From Romanomermis culicivorax (Eukaryota; Nematoda; Enoplea; Mermithida; Mermithidae): 64,000 bases of DNA. A program made the translations under genes and the position numbers. The first letter of the stretch is position 1. Each line of letters starts with the position of its first letter. Shown here piece by piece: positions 55,147 through 64,000 of this stretch. The stretch spans positions 124,001 to 188,000 of the forward strand of contig CAWUHX010000332.1 of the NCBI GenBank assembly GCA_963922205.1, written 5' to 3'. The notes beneath the pieces were generated by a model. It made no database searches and had not been told where the DNA came from. It worked only from the letters and a program-made list of their open reading frames with translations.

Positions 55147-55294
55147 CAGGGTAGGCTTTGGCTTAGGCAAACACTTAGGCTTAGATTTAGGCTTAGGCTT
55201 AGCCTTAGGCGTAGGCTTAGGCTTAGGCTTAGGCTTAGGCTTAGGCTTAGGCTTAGGCTTAGGCTTAGGCTTAGGCTTGGGCTTAGGCTTAGGC
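55147..55294 (+). repeat. Interstitial TTAGGC block
   Basis: About 24 hexamers with edge variants (TTTGGC, AACACTTAGGC), again with the TTAGGC strand on plus. Not in a recognised gene. The RLRL/SLSL frames are artefacts. Confidence 0.93.
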
Positions 55295-55299
55295 TATCA

Positions 55300-56235
55300 T
55301 TTAGCATACGCGTTATATCATTCATGCCTCCTCACACATTTTACCCTTTTACTGTGTGTAGCTTTTGCATTACACTCATTGTAAGATGGGTGGCTCAAGA
55401 TCTACTTCCCTCAACGTCAAGATCTACTTCCCTCAACATATGGAAGGACTTCCGGGGTGGCACAGTTTTAAAAATTCAAGCCGTCTAATCAAGCAATGTT
55501 GAATAGAGCTTTACATTGTATGTTGACATGGTTCACGTATTTTTGTATTTTAATGTGCTGAACACAATTCTTTACATCATACGTTGACATGCTTCATTAC
55601 AGTTTCACATCCAAAGTCTTTACAAAGGTCCATAGAACCCAAATCACTAACTACAGCTTGTCATTATCACACGATTTTATAGAGAACTGTTTTCACATCA
55701 TTTGCTTTACACTTTTTTGTTGGTCAATGTGATTTACATCATTTGTAACATTCTATGTCAAGATGCTTTACACCATTCATTAGACCCTTAACTAGACCTC
55801 CGAATAAAGCACCCTTCGGCAGTGTTTCAAAATCACTGCACCATTCGATCGAGATGTGCTTTACACATTTTTATACCATTTGATAGAGCAAAGCAGGACA
55901 TGATGAAGCTTTAGAGCTTTGCACCATTGGTTGAAGCACTAATTGATAAAACTTCATGTTACATTTTACACTTGACTCCTCGCACTCTTAACTATACTTT
56001 AAACTACCCTCTGACTTTACACCTGACGTTCCACTCTACACTCTCCACATTATGCTCAACTCAACATTACATTTCACTTTTTACTTTACACCATTGATTA
56101 ACACTCTATTGTGTACACAATTCTATGCTTTACACCCTTCACGCTACACTCTACTCTACACTTTACACCAAGCTCTACTCTACACTTTACTGGTACACAA
56201 AAGATACCCCTGTACAAAAAGTATAAATCAAAGTT
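55300..56235. repeat. Degenerate TTTACACCATT / CACTCTACACTTTACA repeats
   Basis: Loose repeats of TTTACA(T/C)CATT and, from 55970, of CTCTACACTTTACA. No gene. Confidence 0.5.
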
Positions 56236-56241
56236 AACTGC

Positions 56242-56460
56242 CTTAACTGTGTGGTGCAATATGGAGGGTGTAGAGAGCATGGTTTACAATGTAATTGTCG
56301 GGGATGCACTTATGGTAGCAGGCGTCCGGTCTATGCAAATTGTGAAAGATGTCATAACTTGGGCACCACTGCCTTCGAAAAGTCATATGTGACATGTTAT
56401 AATCATTCCCAGGATTCGGCGTCTTTTGTGCATGCGACCCACAGTTCATTATTGTTATTG
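56242..56460 (+). CDS. Unrecognised cysteine-rich coding-like fragment
   Basis: An open plus frame reads VQYGGCREHGLQCNCRGC, then YANCERCHNLG and SYVTCYNHSQDSASFVHATH. The density and spacing of cysteines (including a CxxCH) look less random than neighbouring frames. I do not recognise a domain and see no clear splice sites, so this may be a gene fragment or chance. Confidence 0.3.
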
Positions 56461-56464
56461 TGCT

Positions 56465-56940
56465 GTTACGCCAGTAAGGTGGTGTGGCCAAAAGCCTTTA
56501 TTTATTGATTATTTATTTGCTATCGAGATTTATTTCGAGACATATATCCTTCTACAGCAGCGTCTCACTTTCCCGACTTTTAGGAGAGCCATTTGGGTAA
56601 GGTTCTCTGAAGTACTCTGGTAGCTTTTTGGATACAAGCTGTTGGATTCCATTTGCTGAATTGCAGCTGAAGGTTGTGTTTAGTTTTGCTAGAGAACTGT
56701 TGCACTGTGTCTTGCCGATTACTCATAGGAAGCTGCTTTGAGTGACCTACACTAGTTGGTTGGATACAACCCAATAGACCACTTCAGTTATATTGCTGAC
56801 ATGTTTGGACTTAGACAGAGTGTTAAACATAACATAATATGATCCAAATCCGTGCAAAGTTTGGGGGATACTGGGGATGTAGAAAGTATAGTCAATGATA
56901 CAATACGATCCAAATTTCTTGAACATGAGGGGTGTTACGG
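56465..56940. other. No recognised gene
   Basis: Mixed-composition sequence; nothing supportable is seen. Confidence 0.3.
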
Positions 56941-56956
56941 GAGCGGGTGTAGAAAG

Positions 56957-57344
56957 TGTTGAGGCAACCTATTTCTGTTACTCCGGGCTTCAGTAAAAGT
57001 TAGGCTCATTCCGGGACTTGAACCCGAGACCTTGCGGCTATCAACCATATGCTCTAACCAACTTAACCAACTGAGCAACGGGAAAGGCACTCTCTTTTCG
57101 CAACAATTCGTAGTTGATGTGGCTGCTTTGGCCACTCCCAACACCCCTCCACTGTCGAGTTTGAGGGACCATCAAGGGCCACCAGTGTTGAGGCATCCTA
57201 TCCATTCGGGGCTTCAGTAAAAGTTAGGCTCAGTCCCACACTTGAACCCGGCACCTTGCAGCTATCGTCGGCATGCTCTAACCAACTGAGCCAACTTTTT
57301 GCAACAATTCGTAGTTGATGTGGTTGCTTTGGCTACTCTCAACA
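56957..57344 (-). mobile_element. TRIM family B (tRNA-containing LTRs)
   Basis: Two LTR-like copies, 56957-57143 (187 bp) and 57186-57344 (159 bp, internally deleted). On plus they start TGTTGAGG and end CCCAACA or CTCAACA. The interior is 42 bp. On the minus strand the interior begins CTGGTGGCCC (PBS-like after one base) and ends GTGGAGGGG (purine tract), so the element points minus. Target-site duplication AAAG: 56953-56956 and 57345-57348. The LTRs contain a tRNA-like unit on the same minus strand. Confidence 0.82.
57230..57295 (-). ncRNA. tRNA-like pol III unit in TRIM B LTR
   Basis: Minus strand: TGGCTCAGTTGG (A box, 57282-57293) with TTAGAGCATG, and GGGTTCAAGTG (B box region, 57238-57248). 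The other LTR has GGTTCAAGTCC at 57014-57024 and a duplicated GTTGGTTAAGTTGGTTAGAGC region. D-arm and T-arm sequences are close to ordinary tRNAs. Confidence 0.65.
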
Positions 57345-57349
57345 AAAGT

Positions 57350-58630
57350 AGGCCCAAAGCTTCGACATGTAAATCCAACTTCCACGAAGAAAGTACACTC
57401 GAAGTTCTACTATGTAAAGATCGACCTCAATCTAGAAAGTATACCTCGGCCAACTCAGATGTTAAAATTGATTACATAACATCTGGCAAAAATATTAATG
57501 TGACTATTAAAATCAGGTTTTACTCACAATTTTTACATATTAATGACAGGTTTTTCAATGATTATTCATGCTTTTAAGCTCTGTCTTTAGGACATGCTTT
57601 CCACTGTTTTCTGGAACAAGTTTCTTACTGACACGATTTTTCATGCATTTTGTAAAAAAGAGCGTCCAGAATAAACGAAAAACGGGTCCTGAAACACTGG
57701 AAAACGTGTCCCAAAAACTACTCTTAAGCGTAGGGAATTATTAAAAAATGTATTCCAAATAACAAAAAAATTTACAACAACTTTTTTTTTAAATTTCCTA
57801 AAATTAGTAAAACCATTAGGTGGTTAGATTTTAAGAGTTAAATCAAAGTTTTTTTTGCAAATGTTATGTCATTTTGTAACGCCCGTTTTCTACTCTATAC
57901 TTTTACTTGAGTTGACAAAACGTCCACAAGGCGGCACATGATAAATAATATGGAAACCGCCGACTGCTTTCTTAGGCTTCAACATAACCCAATTACGCTT
58001 TATTAAAACAAACATGAATAAAAATCTGCATATTTCATGCTTTCTTTGCCTTTTATACTGCTTCTTTAGACCACGCCTTCCCACCATGGGAGGTCCCCTT
58101 CCGTCTTGCTTTCCTAACCAATCGTTGCTTGGCCTACCTGCTTCCATTTACTATTGCCACGCCTTTATGCTTTAATTCATACTTAACTTCCACGCTCAGA
58201 TGCTTTAATTTACAGTATGCTTAGCCACGCCTACATGTTTTTAGTTTTTCGTGTGCTTTCTGTTTTCCATGCATTCTACCTGAATCTTGTGTCTGGGTCA
58301 GGGTTGTTGCATTTTCTACATGGGCAGGTGTTTTAGGCCACTGGGGGGAATTATAGTACCAACAGAATGTATGTTTTCATGTCAGTTAAGAGCCCCAGGT
58401 GCAGATGTGCAAGTTAATTAGAACGTCTTTAATTGGGTCAATAACGGCTTCCGGGTGCGAGACGTTCAAAACAGAACACTTCAAATAAATTTATAGGAAT
58501 GTCAACATGTGAAGTCCAGACATCCTTGAGAGGATGAATTATAGAATAAATTTATATGCAATAATAAATAACACAATGTGTACATTATGAATTTACAACA
58601 ATGCTCTAGCATCTACATTACAATACAAGT
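57350..58630. other. No recognised gene
   Basis: Includes an open plus stretch at about 57440-57577 (YTSANSDVKIDYITSGKNIN) of uncertain meaning and loose CCACGCC/ATGCTTTAATT repeats near 58060-58260. No domain, RNA gene or clear element. Confidence 0.3.
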
Positions 58631-58631
58631 A

Positions 58632-58965
58632 CAATTTGAACATGACCCGAGAATTGAGCACCGGACAATTGAGCACCGACAATTGAGCGCCAGACAACTG
58701 AGGGCCGACAACTGAGCGCCGTGGCTTAGGCTTAGGCTTATGTTTATGCTTAGGCTTAGGCTTAGGCTTAGGCTTAGGCTTAGGCCTCAGTAAATGAAAA
58801 AAATGCTCAATTATAATGCATTAAATAGTCGTTGCTCAGTTGTCGGTGCTCAAATGTCTCGCGCTCAGTTGTCACGGCGCTCAGTTGTCATGGCCCTCAA
58901 TTGTCTGGCGCTCAGTTGTTGGCGCTCAATTGTCGGCGCTCAATTGTCGGTGCACCCAATTTGAA
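58632..58965. mobile_element. Foldback element with CAATTG-unit arms and a TTAGGC interior
   Basis: Left arm (58640-58720): five tandem GACAA(T/C)TGAG(C/G)(G/A)CC units. Interior: TTAGGC block (58722-58786) and about 45 bp of unique DNA. Right arm (58830-58955): about nine units in reverse complement (GGCGCTCAATTGTC). The outer start ATGACCCGAGAATTGAG is shared with 60755, so this is a family. Arms of short tandem repeats in opposite orientation are the hallmark of foldback elements. Confidence 0.75.
58722..58786 (+). repeat. TTAGGC block inside the foldback element
   Basis: About ten hexamers with TTATGT and TTATGC variants, TTAGGC on plus, exactly between the two inverted arms. Confidence 0.92.
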
Positions 58966-58969
58966 TGCA

Positions 58970-59290
58970 TCTAAATTGCTATGTTTGTCATTTTTTTGTT
59001 TGCAGTTGGTATTTTGCTGTCACAATGGAACAACACAATCTGCGTAACCAATGACAAGATCGGAGAATTTTATCAAACTCGCGTTATCCCAGTAAGGCTA
59101 CAAGACTAGGAATTATTTTAGGGTTTCGTGATGTAAAAAAATGTACAGTACAAAACATGATGTCCACAAGACCAATGATAATGATCCAAAGATTAGCACA
59201 TCTGAATCTGAATCAAATCACCATCAGGGCATAAATGACCAAAATTATAGATAAATAATTGGATCTAAATGCTGCCTATATTAAATTTTG
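58970..59290. other. No recognised gene
   Basis: Mixed AT-rich sequence without a supportable feature. Confidence 0.3.
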
Positions 59291-59299
59291 CTAAGGGAT

Positions 59300-59640
59300 G
59301 TGAATGCACAAAAATAGCATTATTTCCAACTTTTGTAGAATTTTTGAGAATTTAGTACAATTCTCAAATACAATAATTGGAAGTAGAAAGTGTCCAAATG
59401 CTAGCCACATAAAGTTACAGTCAGAAATAGGGATGTACAAAAATTGTTTAATTTTGAAATTTTGTAGAATTTTGGATAATTTTTCAGAATTTGCAAATAT
59501 AATAACTAGAAATGGAAAGTGTAGTTATGATAAGAAGCAAGATGTACAGAAATTGCATAATCTTCAAATTTTGTAGAACTTTTGAGAATTATGTAGAAAT
59601 CTGAAATATTATCCGAAATAGAAAGTGTCGAAATGCTACC
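59300..59640. repeat. About 110-130-bp tandem repeat, three units
   Basis: Units share TGTACAAAAATTG, TTTTGTAGAATTTT and GAAAGTGTC. Starts are near 59305, 59434 and 59544; a lone relative is near 60029. Frames here are shadows. Confidence 0.6.
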
Positions 59641-59649
59641 TACATTGAT

Positions 59650-59940
59650 ACATATCTGACAGTATGATCGCATTATACGATGCACACATATATTTAATGC
59701 ACTGAATTTTCCTGGAAAATTCTAGAAACATCCACTATATTCTATAATATTCCGTTCATGTATATTCTACAAGGTTCTAGAACATTCTGAGATTTTCCGT
59801 AATAGTATATAAGCCGTGTTATTTTGCATAGTCATTCATTTATTTATTGTACTATTCAGTACATTACAAATGTATGTTGTGTTAGTTAGTATAGTTAAAT
59901 GTAGCTATTTAGCAGCTAGTATTCCAATAGGATATATACC
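59650..59940 (+). mobile_element. Dispersed LTR-like promoter repeat with heat-shock element, copy 2
   Basis: Direct-orientation copy of 53850-54115, with TTCTAGAACATTC (59775-59787, perfect HSE), a second degraded HSE (TTCTAGAAACATC at 59720), TATATAAG at 59806-59813 and the same GTGTTATTTTGCATA...TTTATTTATTG downstream. Confidence 0.6.
59775..59787 (+). promoter_or_regulatory. Heat-shock element
   Basis: TTCTAGAACATTC, identical to the TATA-proximal HSE of the other copy and at nearly the same distance from TATATAAG. Confidence 0.65.
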
Positions 59941-59944
59941 AATC

Positions 59945-60750
59945 ATCCCAAGGCTAATCTATTTCCAACTTACTCTAGTTGTTCTCCTAGACACAATGCA
60001 CATTAAGTTAAAGTATGAAATAGTGATTTACAAAAATTGCGTCATTTTGTAGAATTTGGTAAAATTCTTGAATATTCATCAAATTTTCAAGGATTTCCTG
60101 ATAAATTCAAGTTGGATTCAATACCCTTTTGGACGTGCCTACAAACAAGTTTGATATTTGCAAGAACACTTTAAGCTTTTAGATTATCGATCCAGTACAT
60201 ATTATACTCTGTTGATACGTAAATCCAACACTAATCACTTCATTTCCATATATAACAATTTAATATCCATAAAACATATACAATATCCAATTAGGCCAAT
60301 TTTTAGCAACCAACATATATCATCAACAGATGCCGCATGTTACTGGGCAAACATGCTTTTCTTTCGTACTGCATTTGTAACCATGATTTATATTTTTGGC
60401 CGCATTTTCGCAAACTTCTTTTCCATAAGGGTTATCATAACAATGTCCTCGAATGAAAATATAATTGGAGAACAATATTTGGGCACTTTAGCAATTCGTT
60501 AATTTTCCAGCTTTTTTAATGTGATCTGATGTATTCGCTAGTTATTCAACATGAAGAGGTACAGGTATGATAAAAGTAGAAGTTATTAGAGGTGAAACAG
60601 TTAACTGGAACTGAACCTGTTATTAACCAAACAAAGCTTTAGAACTGGAGCTTGAACTTGAACTAAATAATACTAATGTTTAGAAGCAGAATGGTAACTG
60701 GAAATTATATTTCAGAAACAAATGTATTTCACATGTTTTGCTGAAGGACT
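59945..60750. other. No recognised gene
   Basis: An open plus frame at about 60158-60502 contains a hydrophobic stretch (CYWANMLFFRTAFVTMIYIF) that could be one membrane helix, but splice sites and family are unclear. The rest is AT-rich unique DNA. Confidence 0.3.
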
Positions 60751-60862
60751 ATTCATGACCCGACAATTGAGGGCTGGACAATTGAGCATTGAGACAACTG
60801 AGCACAGAGACAACTGAGCGCCAGATAACTGAGCGCCAGACAACTGAGTGCCGACAACTGAG
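60751..60862 (+). mobile_element. Foldback element, left arm only (family of 58632)
   Basis: ATGACCCGACAATTGAG start, then seven GACAA(T/C)TGAGCNCC units. The hexamer array follows directly. The right arm would lie beyond the window end. Confidence 0.7.
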
Positions 60863-63800
60863 AACCAGAATCAGAACCAGAACTCTAACTGGAACTGGAA
60901 TCAGAACTGGAACCACAACTGGAACCACAACTGGAACCCCAACTGGAACCACAACTGCAACTGGAACTGGAACTAGAACCAGAACAACCAGAATGGAAAC
61001 TAGAACCCAAACCTGAACCAAAACTAGAACCAGAAGAGAAATCAGAACTGGAAGCATAACTGGAACCAGAACTTGAACTTCAAGCATAACTGGAACCAGA
61101 ACTGGAATTGGAACTGAAACTGGAACCTTAGCTGGAACCAGAACTGAAACTAGAACCCAAAGCTGAACCAGAACTAGAAGCAGAACAGAAACCAGAACTG
61201 GAAGCATAATTGGAATGAGAACTTGAATTAGAACAGAAACCAGAACTGGAAGCATAATTGGAATGAGAACTTGAATTAGAACAGAAACTGGAAAGAGAAC
61301 TTGAAACAGAACTGGAACTGGAACCTGAACTGGAACCTGAACTGGAACCAGAACTAGAATGGTAACCAGAACCAGAATTGGAACTGGAACCAGAACTGGA
61401 ACCAAAACTAAAACTGGAACCAAAACCAGAACCAGAACCAGAACTAGAACTGGAACCAGAACCAGAACCAGAACCAGAACTAGAACCAGAACTGGAATCA
61501 GAACTGGAATCAGAACTGGAAGCATAACTCGAACCAGAACTGGGACTTGAAGCATAACTGGAACCAGAACTGAAACTTGAAGCATAACTGGAATCGGAAC
61601 TGGAACTGGAACTGGAACTTTAACTGGAACTTGAACTGGAACCAGAACTGAAACTAGAACCCAAACTGGAACTAGAACTAGAACCAGAACAGAAACAAGA
61701 ACTGGAAGCACAACTGGAACCAGAACTGGAATCAGAAGTGAAACTTGAACCAGAACTGGAACTGGAACCCGAACTGGAACCAGAACTAGAATGGTAACAA
61801 GAACCAGAATTGGAACTGGAACCAGAACTGGAACCAGAACTGGAACCAGAACTGGAACCATAACCCAAACTGGAACTAGAACCAGAACAAGAACTAGAAC
61901 CAAAACCTGAACCAGAACCAAAACTGTGACTGGAACTGGAACTGGAACCAGAACTGGAACCAGGACCTGAACCAGAACCTGAACCAGAACCAAAACTGTG
62001 ACTGGAACTGGAACCAGAACTGGAACCAGAACCGGAACCAGAACCAAAATGAGATTTGCAAGCATAACTGCAATTGCAACTGGAAATGGAACTGGAACCT
62101 TAACTGGAACTTGAATTGGAACTAGAACCAGAACTGAAACTAAAACCCAAACCCTAACCAAAACTAGAACCAGAACTGGAAGCATAACTGGAACTTGAAG
62201 CATAACTGGAACCAGAACTGAAACTGGAACTGGAACTGGAACCAGGACTGGAACTGAAACTGGAACTGGAACTGGAACCAGAACTGGAACTGAAACTGGA
62301 ACTGGAACCAGAAGTGAATTGGAACCATAACCAGTATCAAAACTGGAACTAGAACCAGAACTGGAACTGGAACCTAAACCAGAAACTGAACTTGAAAAAA
62401 CTGGAACTGGAACTGAAACTTGAACTGAAGTCAGAATTCAAACCAGAATTGGAACTGGAACGAGAACAAAAACTGGAACCAGGTACTGAACTGGACCCCA
62501 AACTGGAACCAGAATCAGATGCAGAACTGGAACCAAAACCCGAACTAGAACCCAAACCAAAACTAGAACTATAACCAGAACTGGAATTTTAACCTGTACC
62601 TGAAAAAAAACAGAACCCGAAACAAAACTGGAACTAAAACTGGAACCAGAACTGGAACTGGAAACAATACCAGAACTAGAACTGGAATTGTAACTGGAAC
62701 CTGAACCAGAACTAGAACAGTAACCAGAACTGAAACAAGAATTGGAACCAGAACTAGATCCATAATGGGAACCAGAACTGACACCAGAACTGGAAGCAGA
62801 ACTAGAACTGGAACAAGAACTAGAATCAGAATTGGAACAAGAACCAGAACTGGAACTGAAACTGGAACTGGAACTGAAACTGGAACTGGAAGGAGAACTG
62901 GAATTGGAACTGGAATTGGAACCATACCCAGTATCAAAACTGGAACTAGAACCAGAACTGGAACTGGAACCTAAACTAGAAACTGAACTTGAAAAAACTG
63001 GAACTGGAACTGAAACTTGAACTGAAATCAGAATTCCAACCAGAACTGGAACTGGAAGGAGAACAAAAACTGGAACCAGGTCTTGAACTGGACCCCAAAC
63101 TGGAACCAGAATCAGGTGCAGAACTGGAACCAAAACCCGAACTGGAACCAAAACCCGAACAGGAACCCAAACCAAAACTAGAACTGTAACCAGAACTGGA
63201 ATTCTAACCTGTACCTGAAAAAAAACCAGAACCCGAAACAAAACTGGAACTAAAACTGGAACCAGAAATGGAACTGGAAACAATACCAGAAATAGAACTG
63301 GAATAGTAACTGGAACCTGAACCAGAACAGTAACAAGAACTGAAACCAGAATTGGAATCAGAACTAGATCCATAATGGGAACCAGAACTGACACGAGAAC
63401 TGGAAGCAGAACTTCAACCAGAACTAGAACTGGAACAAGAACTAGAATCAGAATTGGAACAAGAACAAGAACTGGAACTGAAACTGGAACTGGAAGCAAA
63501 ACTGGAATTGGAACTGGAATTGGAACCATACCCAGTATCAAAACTGGAACTAGAACCAGAACTGGAACTGGAACCTAAACTAGAAACTGAACTTGAAAAA
63601 ACTGGAACTGGAACTGAAACTTGAACTGAAATCAGAATTCCAATCAGAACTGGAACTGGAAGGAGAACAAAAACTGGAACCAGGTCTTGAACTGGACCCC
63701 AAACTGGAACCAGAATCAGATGCAGAACTGGAACCAAAACCCGAACTGGAACCCAAACCAAAACTAGAACTATAACCAGAACTGGAATTCTAACCTGTAC

Positions 63801-64000
63801 CTGAAAAAAAACCAGAACCCGAAACAAAACTGAAACTAAAACTGGAACTAAGAATGGAACTGGAAACAATACCAGAACTAGAACTGGAATTGTAACTGGA
63901 ACCTGAACCAGAACCAGAACAGTAACCAGAACTGAAACCAGAATTGGAACCAGAACTAGATACATAATGGGAACCAGAACTGACACCAGAACTGGAAGCA
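60863..64000. repeat. CTGGAA/CCAGAA hexamer array with about 600-bp higher-order period
   Basis: About 3.1 kb of GAACTG/GAACCA hexamers, running off the window. GAACTTGAAAAAACTGG recurs near 62389, 62986 and 63589, giving a roughly 600-bp higher-order unit. All long frames here (VPVLVL, GTRTRT, SSSGS) are six-base-period artefacts. Confidence 0.93.

Noticed and set aside
60749-63986. 484-, 367- and 190-codon minus frames rich in VPVLV or SSSGS
   Set aside because: They are six-base-period artefacts of the CTGGAA/CCAGAA array, open in several frames at once.

Overview
This is a eukaryotic, almost certainly nematode, window. Long TTAGGC arrays (the nematode telomere hexamer), introns ending in TTTTCAG/TTTTAG, a probable spliced-leader acceptor just upstream of a start codon, and thousands of CTACAGTA-type intronic repeats all point that way. 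About nine tenths of the sequence is repeats; the coding part is exon-sized and had to be assembled by joining reading frames across splice sites.

Left part (1-43440). After about 4 kb of microsatellite, minisatellite and a tandem cluster of small LTR elements, one large plus-strand gene begins at 4373. I join 17 exons with fully consistent phases, about 1160 codons so far. The protein has a signal peptide, then NIDO, an IPT/E-set-like segment, AMOP, vWD and a sushi domain: the architecture of Drosophila Mesh and vertebrate SUSD2, a junction/adhesion membrane protein. The last exon(s), expected to carry the transmembrane helix and tail, are lost in a 100-N gap at 43441-43540. Coding sequence is only about 9% of the locus. 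Nearly every intron longer than 240 bp is filled by its own tandem-repeat family: AAAATTTTAGAATTTTG (intron 3), a CTACAGTA 16-mer (4), CCCTGA (6), a 98-mer (7), TTAGGC (8, 11, 16), a 17-mer (10), an 87-mer with a pol III B box (12), ATTAAATTTG and 15-mer/270-mer arrays (13), a 108-bp satellite (14, 15) and a roughly 155-bp unit with a CRE palindrome (17).

Right part (43541-64000). Minus-strand gene pieces are two exons of a seven-transmembrane receptor whose phases join exactly, and two C-type-lectin exons. Between them lies dense mobile-element debris. Most notable are miniature LTR retrotransposons (TRIMs) of three families, each with TG...CA LTRs, a purine tract and a 4-5 bp target-site duplication. 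In two of the families the LTR carries a tRNA-like pol III unit. Also present are a tRNA-headed SINE with a hammerhead-ribozyme-like core, a dispersed repeat carrying perfect heat-shock elements upstream of a TATA box, a TIR element enclosing a lectin exon, and foldback elements whose arms repeat a CAATTG/CAACTG-centred unit and whose interiors hold hexamer arrays, one of them telomeric. The window ends inside a 3 kb hexamer array.

TRIM family C occurs on both sides of the N gap, so both halves come from the same genome; whether they are truly adjacent is not shown.
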